Assembly (NCBI GenBank): GCA_019022495.1
Contig: JAFEKR010000019.1
Span: forward strand, 434,001-498,000
Length of the DNA: 64,000 nucleotides
Origin: Epichloe hybrida
Taxonomy: Eukaryota > Ascomycota > Sordariomycetes > Hypocreales > Clavicipitaceae
Reading direction: 5' to 3'
Numbering within the stretch: position 1 is the first letter of the stretch; every line of letters begins with the position of its first letter. The notes under the pieces were generated by a model. It was not told the DNA's origin and ran no database searches. It saw only the letters and a list, made by a program, of their open reading frames with translations. Positions 22,946-34,098 of the stretch are shown here, one piece after another. A program made the translations under genes and the position numbers.

Positions 22946-23788
22946 TCACCGCAGGAGGTTCATGTGCCGATTCACATCCTTGTAAAGCAGGTACCGAAAC
23001 CTGCCCGGCCCCCCCGCATAGCAAGCCTGCGGGCAGAAGGCGCGCAGCCACATGAAATCACCCGCCTCGACCTCGACCCAGTCCTGATTCAGGCGATACA
23101 CGGCCTTTCCCTCCAGAACATACAGCCCGTGCTCCATGACGTGCGTCTCGGCAAAGGGGATCACGCCGCCGGGCTCAAAGGTGACGATGGTGACGTGCAT
23201 GTCGTGGCGGAGATCGGCCGGGTCAACGAAGCGCGTCGTCGCCCACGCGCCGCCGGTGCCGGGCATGGGCGTGGGCGCAATGTCCCTCTCGTTGAGGACG
23301 ATGGGCGCCGGCGCGTCCAGCCCGTCGACGGCCTCGTAGGCCTTGCGGATCCAGTGGAAGCGCGCGACGCCGCCGCCGGCGCCCCGGTTCCGCAGGGTCC
23401 AGCCGCTCCCCGGCGGGAGGTAGGCGTAGCCGCCCTCGGCGAGCTCGTGCGTGGCGCCCCCGACGGCGACGTCCACGACGCCCTGGACGACGAAGATGAC
23501 GCCCTGGGCGGCGTCGTCGAGCTCGGCGCGGTCGCTGCCGCCCTGGGGCTGCACCTCCATGATGTACTGCGAGAAGGTCTCGGCGAAGCCCGAGAGCGGG
23601 CGGGCAATGACCCACAGGCGCGTCTTCTCCCAGAAGGGGAGGAGGCTCGTCACGATGTCGCTGAAGGTGCCCTTTGGGATCACGGCGTAGGCCTCGGTGA
23701 ACATGGCCCGGTCGGTGAGGAGCTGCGTCTGGGGCGGGAGGCCGCCCGACGGCGCGTAGTAGGCGCTGATGTTGTCTGCGTTGCCCAT
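22946..23788 (-). CDS. (S)-ureidoglycine aminohydrolase-type bicupin
   Basis: A bicupin of the AllE/YlbA/UGlyAH family, which releases ammonia from S-ureidoglycine to give S-ureidoglycolate in allantoin breakdown. It is a single exon of 280 residues, the usual length. The N-terminal cupin has LPPGSGWTLRN; the C-terminal cupin carries the metal site ETHVMEH (Glu and two His) and the Gln of CPQACYAGGPGRF, followed by LLYKDVNRH, all conserved in characterised UGlyAH enzymes. No signal sequence is seen. It lies between the Zn2Cys6 regulator and the MFS transporter, neither of which is a known allantoin gene, so a related but different amine substrate is possible. Four 12-bp repeats sit about 100 bp upstream of its start. 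Confidence 0.85.
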   Translation of the reverse strand: MGNADNISAYYAPSGGLPPQTQLLTDRAMFTEAYAVIPKGTFSDIVTSLLPFWEKTRLWVIARPLSGFAETFSQYIMEVQPQGGSDRAELDDAAQGVIFVVQGVVDVAVGGATHELAEGGYAYLPPGSGWTLRNRGAGGGVARFHWIRKAYEAVDGLDAPAPIVLNERDIAPTPMPGTGGAWATTRFVDPADLRHDMHVTIVTFEPGGVIPFAETHVMEHGLYVLEGKAVYRLNQDWVEVEAGDFMWLRAFCPQACYAGGPGRFRYLLYKDVNRHMNLLR

Positions 23789-24243
23789 GGCCGGAGGGAG
23801 GGGGGGGGGGTTTGTCCAGGATGTTGACGATAATGGCCCGGTGGTGTTTTGTCTTTACTTGTGGGCGGCGTGGAGTGGAACACGGCACGGGTAAACCTCG
23901 GGGTAAACCTCGCGGTAAACCTCGCGGTAAACCTCGGTGCAAGGGCAAAGGAAACAAGAAACAAAAACTCATTCATCTTTTTTTAATAACGTATGTGCGG
24001 TACGGATTACAGCCGCCCTCGCATGGTGGCAAGTTCTTCCAACGGGAATATACATATCCCTTATATATGTCCCTAACGCGTCCCGTCCGTTTGATGGGCG
24101 TGAATAACCCAAGGTAGTCCACGCCACGCCCCGTCGCCCGTTATTCGGATGATCCCTCGTCCCGTTCACATGGTGATATGCTCATCTCTCGTTTACAGCC
24201 GTGTGGCAGTCACGAACTTCATGACCTCTTGGGGCTCAGAAAC
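23789..24243. promoter_or_regulatory. Cupin gene promoter with tandem repeats
   Basis: About 455 bp between the cupin start and the transporter 3' end. At 23890-23937 there are four head-to-tail copies of GGTAAACCTCGS (12 bp, last base varies), 102 bp upstream of the cupin ATG. A GGTACGGATTAC motif at 23999-24010 also occurs just upstream of the transporter gene. The regulatory role is inferred from position and repetition only. Confidence 0.45.
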
Positions 24244-26195
24244 TCAGGAGGTCTCGGTGCGAACCTGGCTGAATCTCCTGGTTCCTGGGTGGCACTCCTC
24301 GGAGTTCCAGACGCCGGTCGACTGTCCGGATTTGATCGGGTTCACCTTCTGAACATACATGATGTCGATCTCCTCGAGGCTGCGGTCCTTGGACTCGATG
24401 ACGAAGAAGAAGACGATGACGACGAGGGCAGCGCAGCAGCCAGCGAATACCAGGCCGTACAGGTAGTCAATCTCGTCAGTGATGAATCGCGTGCTGGGGA
24501 GGGGGAGAGGCGTTAGTGGTCATGCACAAGAACTCAAGAGTCCGGGTTTTTTTTTTTCCCTCATCGTGAGAGGTGAGAGGTGAGACGTACAAGAATGAGA
24601 TGAGACTTTGTTGCGGGAACGTTAGCATCCTGTTTCTATTCGGTCGGTTTCCGACACGGACAAGGCACAACTCACAAGTTCCACAACCAATTCGAGGCCG
24701 TGGCAAGACCCATGCATTTGCTGCGGTAACGCAGAGGATAAAGCTCTGCATTGACGGCCCAGACCAAGGGGCCCCAGCTGACGGCAAAGGCAGCAATGGC
24801 CAAGCACGAGAAGGTGACGAGCGCGGATCCCGCCACGGGAGTTGACTGGGGGTTGGCGTGGTCGAGAGCAAAGTGTCCGACAAAGGCGTATACGCTAATA
24901 ATTTCGTTTCGCTGTTTGTCAGCCCGAACCCGGATTACTCAAGGAAAAAAAATGTCGGCTGTTTCATCTCTCAACGAACTCACAAGAAGCACATCATCAT
25001 CCAAGCAGCGCCGATCATGAGCACGTTGCGTCGGCCGAATCTTTTCGTGACCCATAGCGCACTCAGGGTGCAGAAGACGTTGACGGAGCCGAGGATGATC
25101 TGAGTGGTGTAGCTGTTCTGGATGCCCGTGGCGGCGAACACGGTTGTCCCGAAATAGAAGAAGAAGTTGGCACCAGTCAGCTGCTGCCCGGCCTGCAAGA
25201 CGATGCCGAGGATCGTGCGGTGCAGCATCCGCGGCGCGGTAAAGATGTCGGCGAGGCTGAACTCGGCTGCGCTCCGGCTCTGCTCGCGCAGGTTGGCTTG
25301 GATGTCGTCGATCTGGTGGGCGACGACTTGGGAATCCACGGGGAGGCCCGACAGCCTGGCCAGGGCGGCTCTCGCGCGCTCGACTTTTCCGCGGCTGCAA
25401 TCGTAGCGAGGGCTCTCGGGCATGAAGAGGATCGTGGTTCCCAGGATCAAGGCCCAGGCGAACGACAGCCCGTCGGGGATCCGCCACGAGGCGCTGCTTG
25501 CTCCATCCTCGGTTGCCCAGTTCACCATCTCGGCTGTCCAGATGCCCAGGGTGATGAGAAGCTGGTAGGATGCGACGATGACGCCTCGGATGACGGTCGG
25601 CGCACACTCGGACTGATACATGGGCACCACGACCGAGAGCGCCCCGATGCTCAGACCGCTGACCAGGCGGCCCACGGCGAACTGCGCCCAATGATTGGAG
25701 GAGGAGATCTCGACAATGGTCCCGACGCAGGTGAAGAAGGCGGCGGCGGAAATGCACAGTCGGCGCCCGATGAGGTCCGACATAGTGCCCGCGATGAGTG
25801 AGCCGATTAAGGCGCCGACGCTGACCATGCCGACGATTGTTCCCTGCCGAGCAGCGCTGAAGCCGTAGGAGCCGTCGGGCTGCAGTTCGCCGAACCGCTC
25901 GGAAAAGTCCTTCATGAGGAAGAAGCCCGAGATTTGACCGCTGCGTGCGTGCGTGCGAGGGTGTGTCTTGTTATTAGCAAACCCCACAACATCAAGAAAA
26001 GATGGGCATCATGTCACCGTCGTACCTGATGTAGCCGAAGATGAAGCCGCCTAAACTTGCCACGCCGCCCTGGAAGCATGCCAGAAACGTGACTTTTTGC
26101 TGAGCAACCACAGCCTCTTTCCGATCCTGCCCATTTTCATCGCCGTCGGGAGTATTGGCATGATGCTGCACGAGCTTCTTCTCCATGGAGTCCAT
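24244..26195 (-). CDS. MFS sugar-porter-family transporter
   Basis: A 12-span proton-coupled transporter of the sugar porter family. Exons 26195-26026, 25940-24984, 24894-24676, a 15-nt microexon 24605-24591, and 24493-24244 join in phase to 536 residues. Signatures in order: GGFIFGYISGQISGF, D-R-x-G-R-R type loop (SDLIGRRLCI), PESPRY, GQQLTGANFFFYFG, loop TKRFGRRNVL, and AELYPLRYRSKCMGLATASNW. The microexon encodes LISF plus flanking codon parts and restores the conserved NFLISFFT stretch. The residues QQLTGANFFFYFG are typical of monosaccharide porters, but the substrate is not certain. It sits inside the likely cluster next to the cupin gene, in the same orientation. Confidence 0.9.
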
Positions 26196-27934
26196 GACTG
26201 GTTTATGGCCTACTCGCCGGCGGGCAGCTCGAGCTGGTACGGATTACGCGAGGCAAACTGCTTGCTATGCTGACGCGTTGTACCAGGATGGCAAGCAAAG
26301 GGATGGATATTATAAGCTGCGTTCCCACAGAGAGCGAGAAGACGCCCGGAATCGAGCACAAGAGCTGTGGGACAGGATGCAGACGAATGTAGGGAGAAGG
26401 GAGGGCATGTATACAGGAAAGAAGAGAAGACGGGTCGGGTCGGCAAAGAAGAAACAAAGGCCTGGCACGTTCCGGAACTATTCTTTATCTGTTTCCGGAG
26501 CGGAGGGAAAATGAGGGCCTTTTTTTTTTTTTTTTTTTCCCTCTCCTTCCCGGCGTAGATACAAGTGATGCGCAGTGCCGGAGTCCAACTGCGCTCCAGA
26601 GCCTCCAATTGGCGTCATCGGCCCGACGCAGAATAGAAAAATCCACTCCGTCTGGCAACTCAATGCGCGGCATCGTGGAAAGTCGGCCCACTTCCTTGCG
26701 AGCCCGTTGCCATAACGAATGAATTCCCCTGCTGGCCTGGCCCACTGTGGACAAATCGAGATTCAGTGTAATGAAGATTTTTTTTTTAAAAAAAGGGTCT
26801 CCAGAGCGCTAATAAGCTTCTCAAGCGACGAATATGACGGCTGACAGACAACATCTTGGCGTGAACAGAACTCGGGCTGCAACCCACAAAGTCTCTGAGG
26901 CATGAGACGTCGCGCGTCGCACTGCATGGCTCAGACGTCGGGCCGTCGTTGGCATGTTCCGGCTGCGCCCGCTGCATTGGTGCCATTTGAGGTTTTTTTT
27001 TTTTTTTTTGATGACTTGTCGCTTTGGAAGTTGAGAGGGGAATTTTTTTGTTTTTTGAATTGGTGAGCGTGAGCGGCGACGTCATAATTCCGATTTGCTG
27101 CCAGCCCCGGCAATTGTTGGGTGGGGCTGGCAGTGGCCGGGATAAAGGCACGGAGCCGGGGATCCTGGGATAAAAGAAGGGAAAAGAGAAGGTCGAGAAG
27201 GGTCTTCGGGGCGCGATCATGAAATTTGTCCTGCCATCTACATGTATTCCGTACGGAGCACCTGCTCCGTGCTCAGGGTAAAACGATTCCACAGCGTTCC
27301 CCGTCGAATTAAACGGCTTGTTTTCAATGCAGATTGGGGGGGGATGGATGGATGGGTTGTCGGTCCTTTGTCGCCCTCACGTAGCAATTCTCCGGAGCGG
27401 CGGCAGAAGACTTTCAACCTGCCCGAGGGAACTTAGGGGAGGGAACCCCAAGGGAACTCCGAGAGGCTTCACGGCCCGACCAACTCGACGCTGCATCGCC
27501 CCGGGGCGCACTTGAGGGTTTTTCATCAAAGTTCAAAGTTCTTGCGGAATCCCATTTCCCTCCTACCTACCTCGACCGGGCCCTCCCGACGGCGCCAGCC
27601 ACCGTTGAGCATTATTCTTCTCTTCTTCCTCCGACGCATGCCGGGTCAATGGAGACGCTGAGGGATGGATGCGGGGGAAAAGAAAAAAAAAAAAAAAAAA
27701 AAAGTGGTTATCTGGCAGTACCCCGTGACGCGGTGCTTGAATGCCGCCGAGACGAGACTACTTCGAACTTGCCTCATCTATGTAATTGAGTTGCTGCAAC
27801 TTGAAATCGGATCCCGTGCAAGGGGTATACATATTGATGGGTTGGTAGCAGTAGCGTCTGACAAACAATGAGTGCTAAAGCTAGATTGAATGAATACTCT
27901 GGCAATTCAAGGGGGGGGATTGCTTCTCTCAGCT
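26196..27934. other. Transporter promoter and intergenic region
   Basis: About 1.7 kb without a supported gene. GGTACGGATTAC lies at 26236-26247, some 40 bp upstream of the transporter ATG. T/A homopolymers are frequent (about 26520-26538, 26772-26794, 26994-27010, 27683-27703). A TCCGTACGGAGCACCTGCTCCG palindromic segment lies near 27248-27269. Small Lys- or Phe-rich frames here arise from the homopolymers. Confidence 0.5.
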
Positions 27935-29230
27935 TCACTGAGTTTTGATGACTTGTCCGGACTCTTGCAGACCCATCAACTTCGCCATGGCCTCAGCAAT
28001 CTTTACTGCGAAATCCCGGTCGTTGATGCATCCCTCGTCCTGCACGATACTGATATCCGTCCCCTCCAAGCCCTCCATGATGGACTCGTAAAGCGCGGCA
28101 TCTGAATCTGCGTCGTGAAACGGCCCGCCCGGGACAGACAGCATGCTGGCGCCGCCCAACGGAAGCCACACCTGTATCCTGTCCGGCCTCGCAGCCTTCC
28201 TCAGTTTGTCGCAGATGAATCTGCCAATGTCCCGGCAATCCCGAGGTGAGGACCGAACCAAGGTCACGACGGGATTGTGCTCAACCTGGGTCCTGTCCCT
28301 GTATCTCTCGGGGACGGACTCTTTGGCGCCAAAGTTGGCCATGTCCAGCGCGCCCGTGGACACAATGGTCGGTATGCCTGCCTCGACGGCGGCGTCGAGC
28401 CTCCCCGGCCCCGCCGACATGACGCCTCCCATGATGTGATCGCAAATCTCGGTCGTCGTGAGATCGATGACGGCGTCCAGGTCCCCGCTCGCGACGAGAC
28501 GCTCCATGGCTCTGCCTCCGTGGCCGGTGGCGTGAAAGACGTATGTTTCCACCGGATATCTCGACTCGAGTGTTTTCCGGACGACATCCACCCCGGGCGT
28601 CGTCACGCCAAACATGGTCATGGCCACGCGCTTCTTCGGCGGCGGCGGCGGCGGCGGCTGGGGCGAAGCCTGTCCCCGACGCCTCCTCGCGTGCGACAGC
28701 GCGGCGCCGGCGATGGAAGCGGCGGCGTTGCTCAGGATGGCGCGAAGAAGGTGGTTCAGGCCCGCGATGTCCACGACCGAGTACATGAGGGCCATGTCGC
28801 TCTCTCCGACGATGGGCCCCGTGTCGCCGCTCGCGACCGTCGACACAATCAGCTTGGGCACGCCAATGGGGAGACGGCGCATGACGAGCGACGACAGCCA
28901 TGTTCCTCCGGACCCGCCCGCCGAGACGATGGCGTCAATCTCGCCCCGGGCGTACATGTCGCGCACGGCCTCGGCGGCGCACTTCCCCATGGCCTCGACG
29001 AAGTCGCCCCGGGAGGAGAGCTCCGAGATGTCGAGACCCGGCCGATACTGGGACATCATGTCCGATGCCCGAACATCTATCCCCTCCTCCTCGCTGGGCG
29101 GGCTCGTCCGACGACCGACGTCGATCAGGCAGGTGTTGACGTTGCCAAAGGCGGCTATTTCATGGGCTAGAAACGTGAGCTCCTCTAGCTTGGTGTCGCA
29201 AGTACCGATGATGGCGACAGTCGCCGACAT
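27935..29230 (-). CDS. Tm-1/UPF0261-family protein (Tm-1-like ATP-binding domain)
   Basis: A single exon of 431 residues from the ATG at 29230, chosen because [18 protein letters not shown] is the family N-terminus; an upstream in-frame start would add a Gly/Ala-rich stretch. Conserved blocks include [76 protein letters not shown] and [17 protein letters not shown] Pro run (about residues 193-205, QASP then seven Pro) interrupts the linker between the two halves. In plants this domain is the N-terminal half of Tm-1, an ATP-binding inhibitor of tobamovirus RNA replication; its metabolic role in fungi is not established. It is divergent from the TIM-barrel gene, the other half of plant Tm-1. 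Confidence 0.88.
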   Translation of the reverse strand: MSATVAIIGTCDTKLEELTFLAHEIAAFGNVNTCLIDVGRRTSPPSEEEGIDVRASDMMSQYRPGLDISELSSRGDFVEAMGKCAAEAVRDMYARGEIDAIVSAGGSGGTWLSSLVMRRLPIGVPKLIVSTVASGDTGPIVGESDMALMYSVVDIAGLNHLLRAILSNAAASIAGAALSHARRRRGQASPQPPPPPPPKKRVAMTMFGVTTPGVDVVRKTLESRYPVETYVFHATGHGGRAMERLVASGDLDAVIDLTTTEICDHIMGGVMSAGPGRLDAAVEAGIPTIVSTGALDMANFGAKESVPERYRDRTQVEHNPVVTLVRSSPRDCRDIGRFICDKLRKAARPDRIQVWLPLGGASMLSVPGGPFHDADSDAALYESIMEGLEGTDISIVQDEGCINDRDFAVKIAEAMAKLMGLQESGQVIKTQ

Positions 29231-29666
29231 GATGTTATGTCCCGCTCCCGCGCCCGCGCCCGCTCGCTCTTCCAAAGGGAAAACTGATTACTTTGGGAGA
29301 GATTTTGGGGAAAATAAAAAAATTTACAACTTTTTTTTTCCCTCGGATCAGAAGTCGTTGGACTCGTTGGCCCCCGCCTTTCACATTCTGCTCCGCAATA
29401 AAACCGAAACTTGCGGAGTTAAAGTACGGATTTACGGAACACGTTCCGTATTAAGAAAGTTTTATCGAATGACGTCGTCTCCCAACGCACACGCTATAAC
29501 ACGCCCGCACTTTTCTCTCCACCAAAAAAAAAAAAAAAAAAAAAAATCCATTAGCATTCGGAAAGAAAAGTTCATGGCAAATCAATTCACGCAACAACAC
29601 GGAGAAACTCCATTCAGCACAAAGGGACGAAAGCAAGTGAGGCAAAAAAGTTTTCTTTTTTCCATC
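29231..29666. promoter_or_regulatory. Shared divergent promoter with CGG-type inverted repeat
   Basis: About 435 bp separate the starts of the UPF0261 and TIM-barrel genes. Direct CGGA copies lie at 29414, 29427 and 29435, and the last forms CGGAAC-AC-GTTCCG (29435-29448), a CGG/CCG inverted site of the kind bound by Zn2Cys6 dimers. An A run of about 23 is at 29524-29546. Binding by the cluster's own regulator is inference. Confidence 0.5.
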
Positions 29667-30515
29667 ATGGCCCCGCCAACGAGCCGAGACGACATCCTCG
29701 CAAAGCTCAGAGCGCAGATCGCGCAGGGCAAGCCCATAGTCGGCGCAGGCGCAGGCATAGGGCTCTCCGCGAAATTCATCGAGCAGGGCGGCGCCGACCT
29801 GATCGTCGTCTACAACAGCGGCCGGTTCAGGATGGCCGGCCGGGGCTCCCTCGCCGGGCTGATGCCGTACGGCAACGCCAACGACACCGTCATGGACATG
29901 GCTCGCGAGGTGCTCCCCGTCGTGGAGTCGACGCCCGTCATCGCGGGCGTCTGCGGCACGGACCCCTTCACGAACATGTCGCTGTTCCTGCGGCGGCTGC
30001 GCGAGACGGGCTTCGCCGGCGTGCAGAACTTCCCGACCGTCGGGCTCGTCGACGGCGGCTTCCGCGCGGGCCTGGAGGAGACGGGCATGTCGTACGACCT
30101 CGAGGTCGACATGATTGCGGCGGCCCACGACATGGGCATGCTCACGACCCCCTACATCTTCAACGTCGAGGAGGCCGAGAAGATGACCCGGGCCGGGGCC
30201 GATGTGCTGGTCGCGCACATGGGACTCACGGTGGGCGGCTCGGTCGGAGCGGCGGCGGCGTCGGGGAAATCCCTCGACGACTGCGTGTCGCTGGTCCAGG
30301 CCATTCGCGATGCGGCCGTCGCCATCAATCCCCGCGTCATCGTCCTGTGCCACGGAGGCCCGATTGCTAGTCCCGACGATGCGCAGCATGTGCTGAAGCG
30401 CACTGCTGGTGTTCACGGCTTCTACGGCGCGAGTTCGATGGAGAGACTGCCGGTGGAGACGGCCATCACGGATATCACGAGGAGCTTCAAGAGTCTGGAG
30501 ACGAATGCTCGATGA
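29667..30515 (+). CDS. PEP-hydrolase-like TIM-barrel protein (Tm-1 C-terminal domain type)
   Basis: A single exon of 282 residues. The start [18 protein letters not shown] was preferred to an in-frame ATG 93 bp upstream because it begins right before the conserved region. Blocks match the TIM-barrel family annotated as PEP-hydrolase-like: [52 protein letters not shown] in pieces, then [46 protein letters not shown] and [15 protein letters not shown]. No signal peptide is visible. The same domain forms the C-terminal half of plant Tm-1, so this gene and its divergent partner are probably one functional unit split in two. The reaction is unknown. Confidence 0.87.
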   Translation: MAPPTSRDDILAKLRAQIAQGKPIVGAGAGIGLSAKFIEQGGADLIVVYNSGRFRMAGRGSLAGLMPYGNANDTVMDMAREVLPVVESTPVIAGVCGTDPFTNMSLFLRRLRETGFAGVQNFPTVGLVDGGFRAGLEETGMSYDLEVDMIAAAHDMGMLTTPYIFNVEEAEKMTRAGADVLVAHMGLTVGGSVGAAAASGKSLDDCVSLVQAIRDAAVAINPRVIVLCHGGPIASPDDAQHVLKRTAGVHGFYGASSMERLPVETAITDITRSFKSLETNAR

Positions 30516-30631
30516 GCGAGCGACAATGGGGATGGGCATGGTTTTTTTTTGGACTTGGAAAAACTTGGCATCATCGTGTGTAATTTCCGTAACTGTCTTG
30601 TGTATCACGGCCAGCCCATAGCAGCTTCTAA

Positions 30632-31966
<1,335 letters not shown>

Positions 31967-32816
31967 ATTGCTGTTGCAGGTTTTTCGTGGTACGGACGAA
32001 CCGGCGGATTGATTCAGAGGGGGAGAAGAAGAAAAAAAAAAAGCGGTCGGTGAATAGAGAGAATGGAAAACGGTCCAGCCGATTGAGAAGAGAAGAATAA
32101 CGTACGTGACGGAGAATGAAGGACGAAGAATGAGAATGAAGAAGACGGAGAAGAAATACAAGACGCCCTGTGCGCGTTAATAAGTCATGATCAGACTTGA
32201 GCCATGCTCACCCCATATGCACGTTTCAGACTCGTAGCGTCGTCTGGTCGTCCACCAGTTTGCCAGTTATCGTGGGTTTCAGACCGAGTTTCGCCCTCAG
32301 GCCGACTCCCCTAGTCCTAGTGCGGACTGGGCGCGCCGCAGAGCGACAAGTCTGGAATGAACCGTGATGCATCACAGCGATAGCCAGTTGGGCGATAGCC
32401 AGTTGGGCGATCGGTGATTCAATTGCGCGGCTTGACGACAACCATGTCGCAAACATGCCGCCGAGTTTGTCCATATGGGGTGAGGGCTCAGATTATCGGA
32501 GTCTGGCACTGAAAAGCGATATCTGGCTAGTGCCTGGCAAATATCGGTCCATCGCAAATACGTAGCGCCATGGCCATGTTCTGCTCTGCCACTGTCCAAC
32601 AAGGCAATGGCATTCATTGTCAGAACCTAGAAGGTGTGCTTTTTTTGGGCGCGCGTCTCGTGGCACACACCAGCACGCACGTACAGGGGGTGTAGTGAAC
32701 TGCTCTTGCAACACCCGTACGCGTGCGCGCAGACACCCGCGATGGCCCCTTGGGCGGCACCGTAATATTCGCACTTTTTGAACGCTTAGTACAGTGGGGG
32801 TGCTGTACGTATAGTT
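31967..32816. other. Promoter of the Asn-run protein and spacer
   Basis: About 850 bp without a supported gene. A direct repeat of AGCCAGTTGGGCGAT lies near 32380-32411. The remainder shows nothing I can name. Confidence 0.5.
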
Positions 32817-32998
32817 GCCCTAAGGCTATGTAGTCCATAACATGTATTATTCTTCACCATGGAAACTCAACAACTAGGGGCTTTCGCTTAAGCTAACACG
32901 CCATAAGCCCTGCATTCTCTCTGTTAGTAATAGTATGTCTGCTAGTTGTTGAGTTTCCATGGTAAAGAATAATATATGTTATGAACTGGCCTTAGGGC
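32817..32998. mobile_element. MITE-like element with long terminal inverted repeats
   Basis: The left arm (32817-32877, GCCCTAAGGC...CAACAACTAG) and the right arm (32942-32998, CTAGTTGTTGAG...CTTAGGGC) are inverted copies of each other over about 57 bp with a handful of differences and a 3-4-bp gap. The loop of about 64 bp has no coding potential. A weaker match extends outward on both sides (about 11 bp at 60%). A clear target-site duplication was not found, so the true ends are uncertain. It is consistent with a small non-autonomous DNA transposon. Confidence 0.6.
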
Positions 32999-33089
32999 AA
33001 GTGCATGTATAAGTGTCAGGGAGAGCTCCCTTGAAGCATAGGTTATATGAGGGCAGCGCGCATTAACAGGGATAAAACGCGAGGTTAGA

Positions 33090-33924
33090 CATTAGTAAAT
33101 ACAATGTATTAGAAGTACCTCTATAAACTAGTTATTACTATAGTATACTATATACCTTTTAGGTATAAAAGTTAGGTACTATTTATACCTCTAATTAACT
33201 AAATTAAATGCTTTTTATTATCTATTTATACCCTTACCTAATAGTTATAAGCCTAGGAGGCTTTAATTACTATTTTTATTAATTATTATTAAAGATATAA
33301 GCTCTATTAAATATTATTAATTAATGCTTACTTATATTATAAGATAATTACCTCTTTATTATATTAATTAGTTAAAACCCTTATTTTATACTCTAGTTAA
33401 CTAATATATTCCCCTTTATAATATCTAAAGAAACTCTAAATATAGTGTTATTATTAAAGAAGGATTAGATTAAGTAGTTTACTTAAGTTAAGAACTATAT
33501 AGAATTATATAGTGTTTAGGAGTATATTAACCCTAATAAGGTTAAATTACTTAAAGAACTTATAATACCTATATACCCTTAAAGAGATCTAAGACTAGAG
33601 ATTATACTAAATAACCCTAATACTCTTAAAGATTAGAAGATTACTTATAAAGATATAAAAGACTAATTTAACTTTAAATATAAAGAGCTTTAATTTAACC
33701 TTATAAAATATATAAACTTATTAAAGTAAATACTAAAGATTAGGGAATATATTTATAAGACTCTTTTAAAGAATATATAAGACTCTCTTAACTTTAATAC
33801 TAAAGTAAAGGAAAAGGAGTTAGTTTAATATTATACCTATAGGATACTTAAGCTTCTTTATAATTAATATAAGCTAAATACTAAGAAAATACTTATCCTT
33901 ATAGAGAATTACCTTAATAATTAC
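33090..33924 (+). mobile_element. RIP-degraded Copia-type retrotransposon fragment (gag region)
   Basis: This block is strikingly AT-rich and its edges are sharp, with normal composition returning at GCGCTTGCACGG (33925). One plus-strand frame, from about 33421 to 33924, reads as a long Lys/Tyr/Leu-rich helical protein with 12 in-frame stops, every one TAA or TAG and none TGA. The stops fall where Trp or Gln would be expected, and the apparent initiation codon is ATA. This is what C:G to T:A change by RIP does to a coding sequence. The residue pattern (NPNK then a Pro-containing linker, then a Leu-rich helical region) is like the N-terminal gag of fungal Ty1/Copia elements. 33090-33420 may be LTR or leader. 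No protease, integrase or RT part follows. Confidence 0.55.
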
Positions 33925-34098
33925 GCGCTTGCACGGTACAAGCATTCATCATGGCATTCACCAGCATTGATGCGCAAAAATGTAGTACATGATAAGATGT
34001 GATTACTAGTTATGACAGCCGAGGCAGCGTAGCATTAACCTCAGTAGAAGTACGGATCACGGACCGAAGAATGCCATCAACCCGTCTTACAATTGCCT
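33925..34098. other. Short spacer after the transposon relic
   Basis: Normal-composition sequence between the relic and the next gene's 3' end, including a GTACGGATCACGGA motif near 34049. No gene seen. Confidence 0.5.

Noticed and set aside
22964..23827. 287-codon plus-strand frame over the cupin gene
   Set aside because: Shadow of the GC-rich cupin on the other strand; no conserved motif.
28614..30515. 633-codon plus-strand frame that would fuse antisense of the UPF0261 gene to the TIM barrel
   Set aside because: The first part is simply the reverse of the UPF0261 coding strand plus promoter with a Lys run; the conserved TIM-barrel start at 29667 is the credible one.
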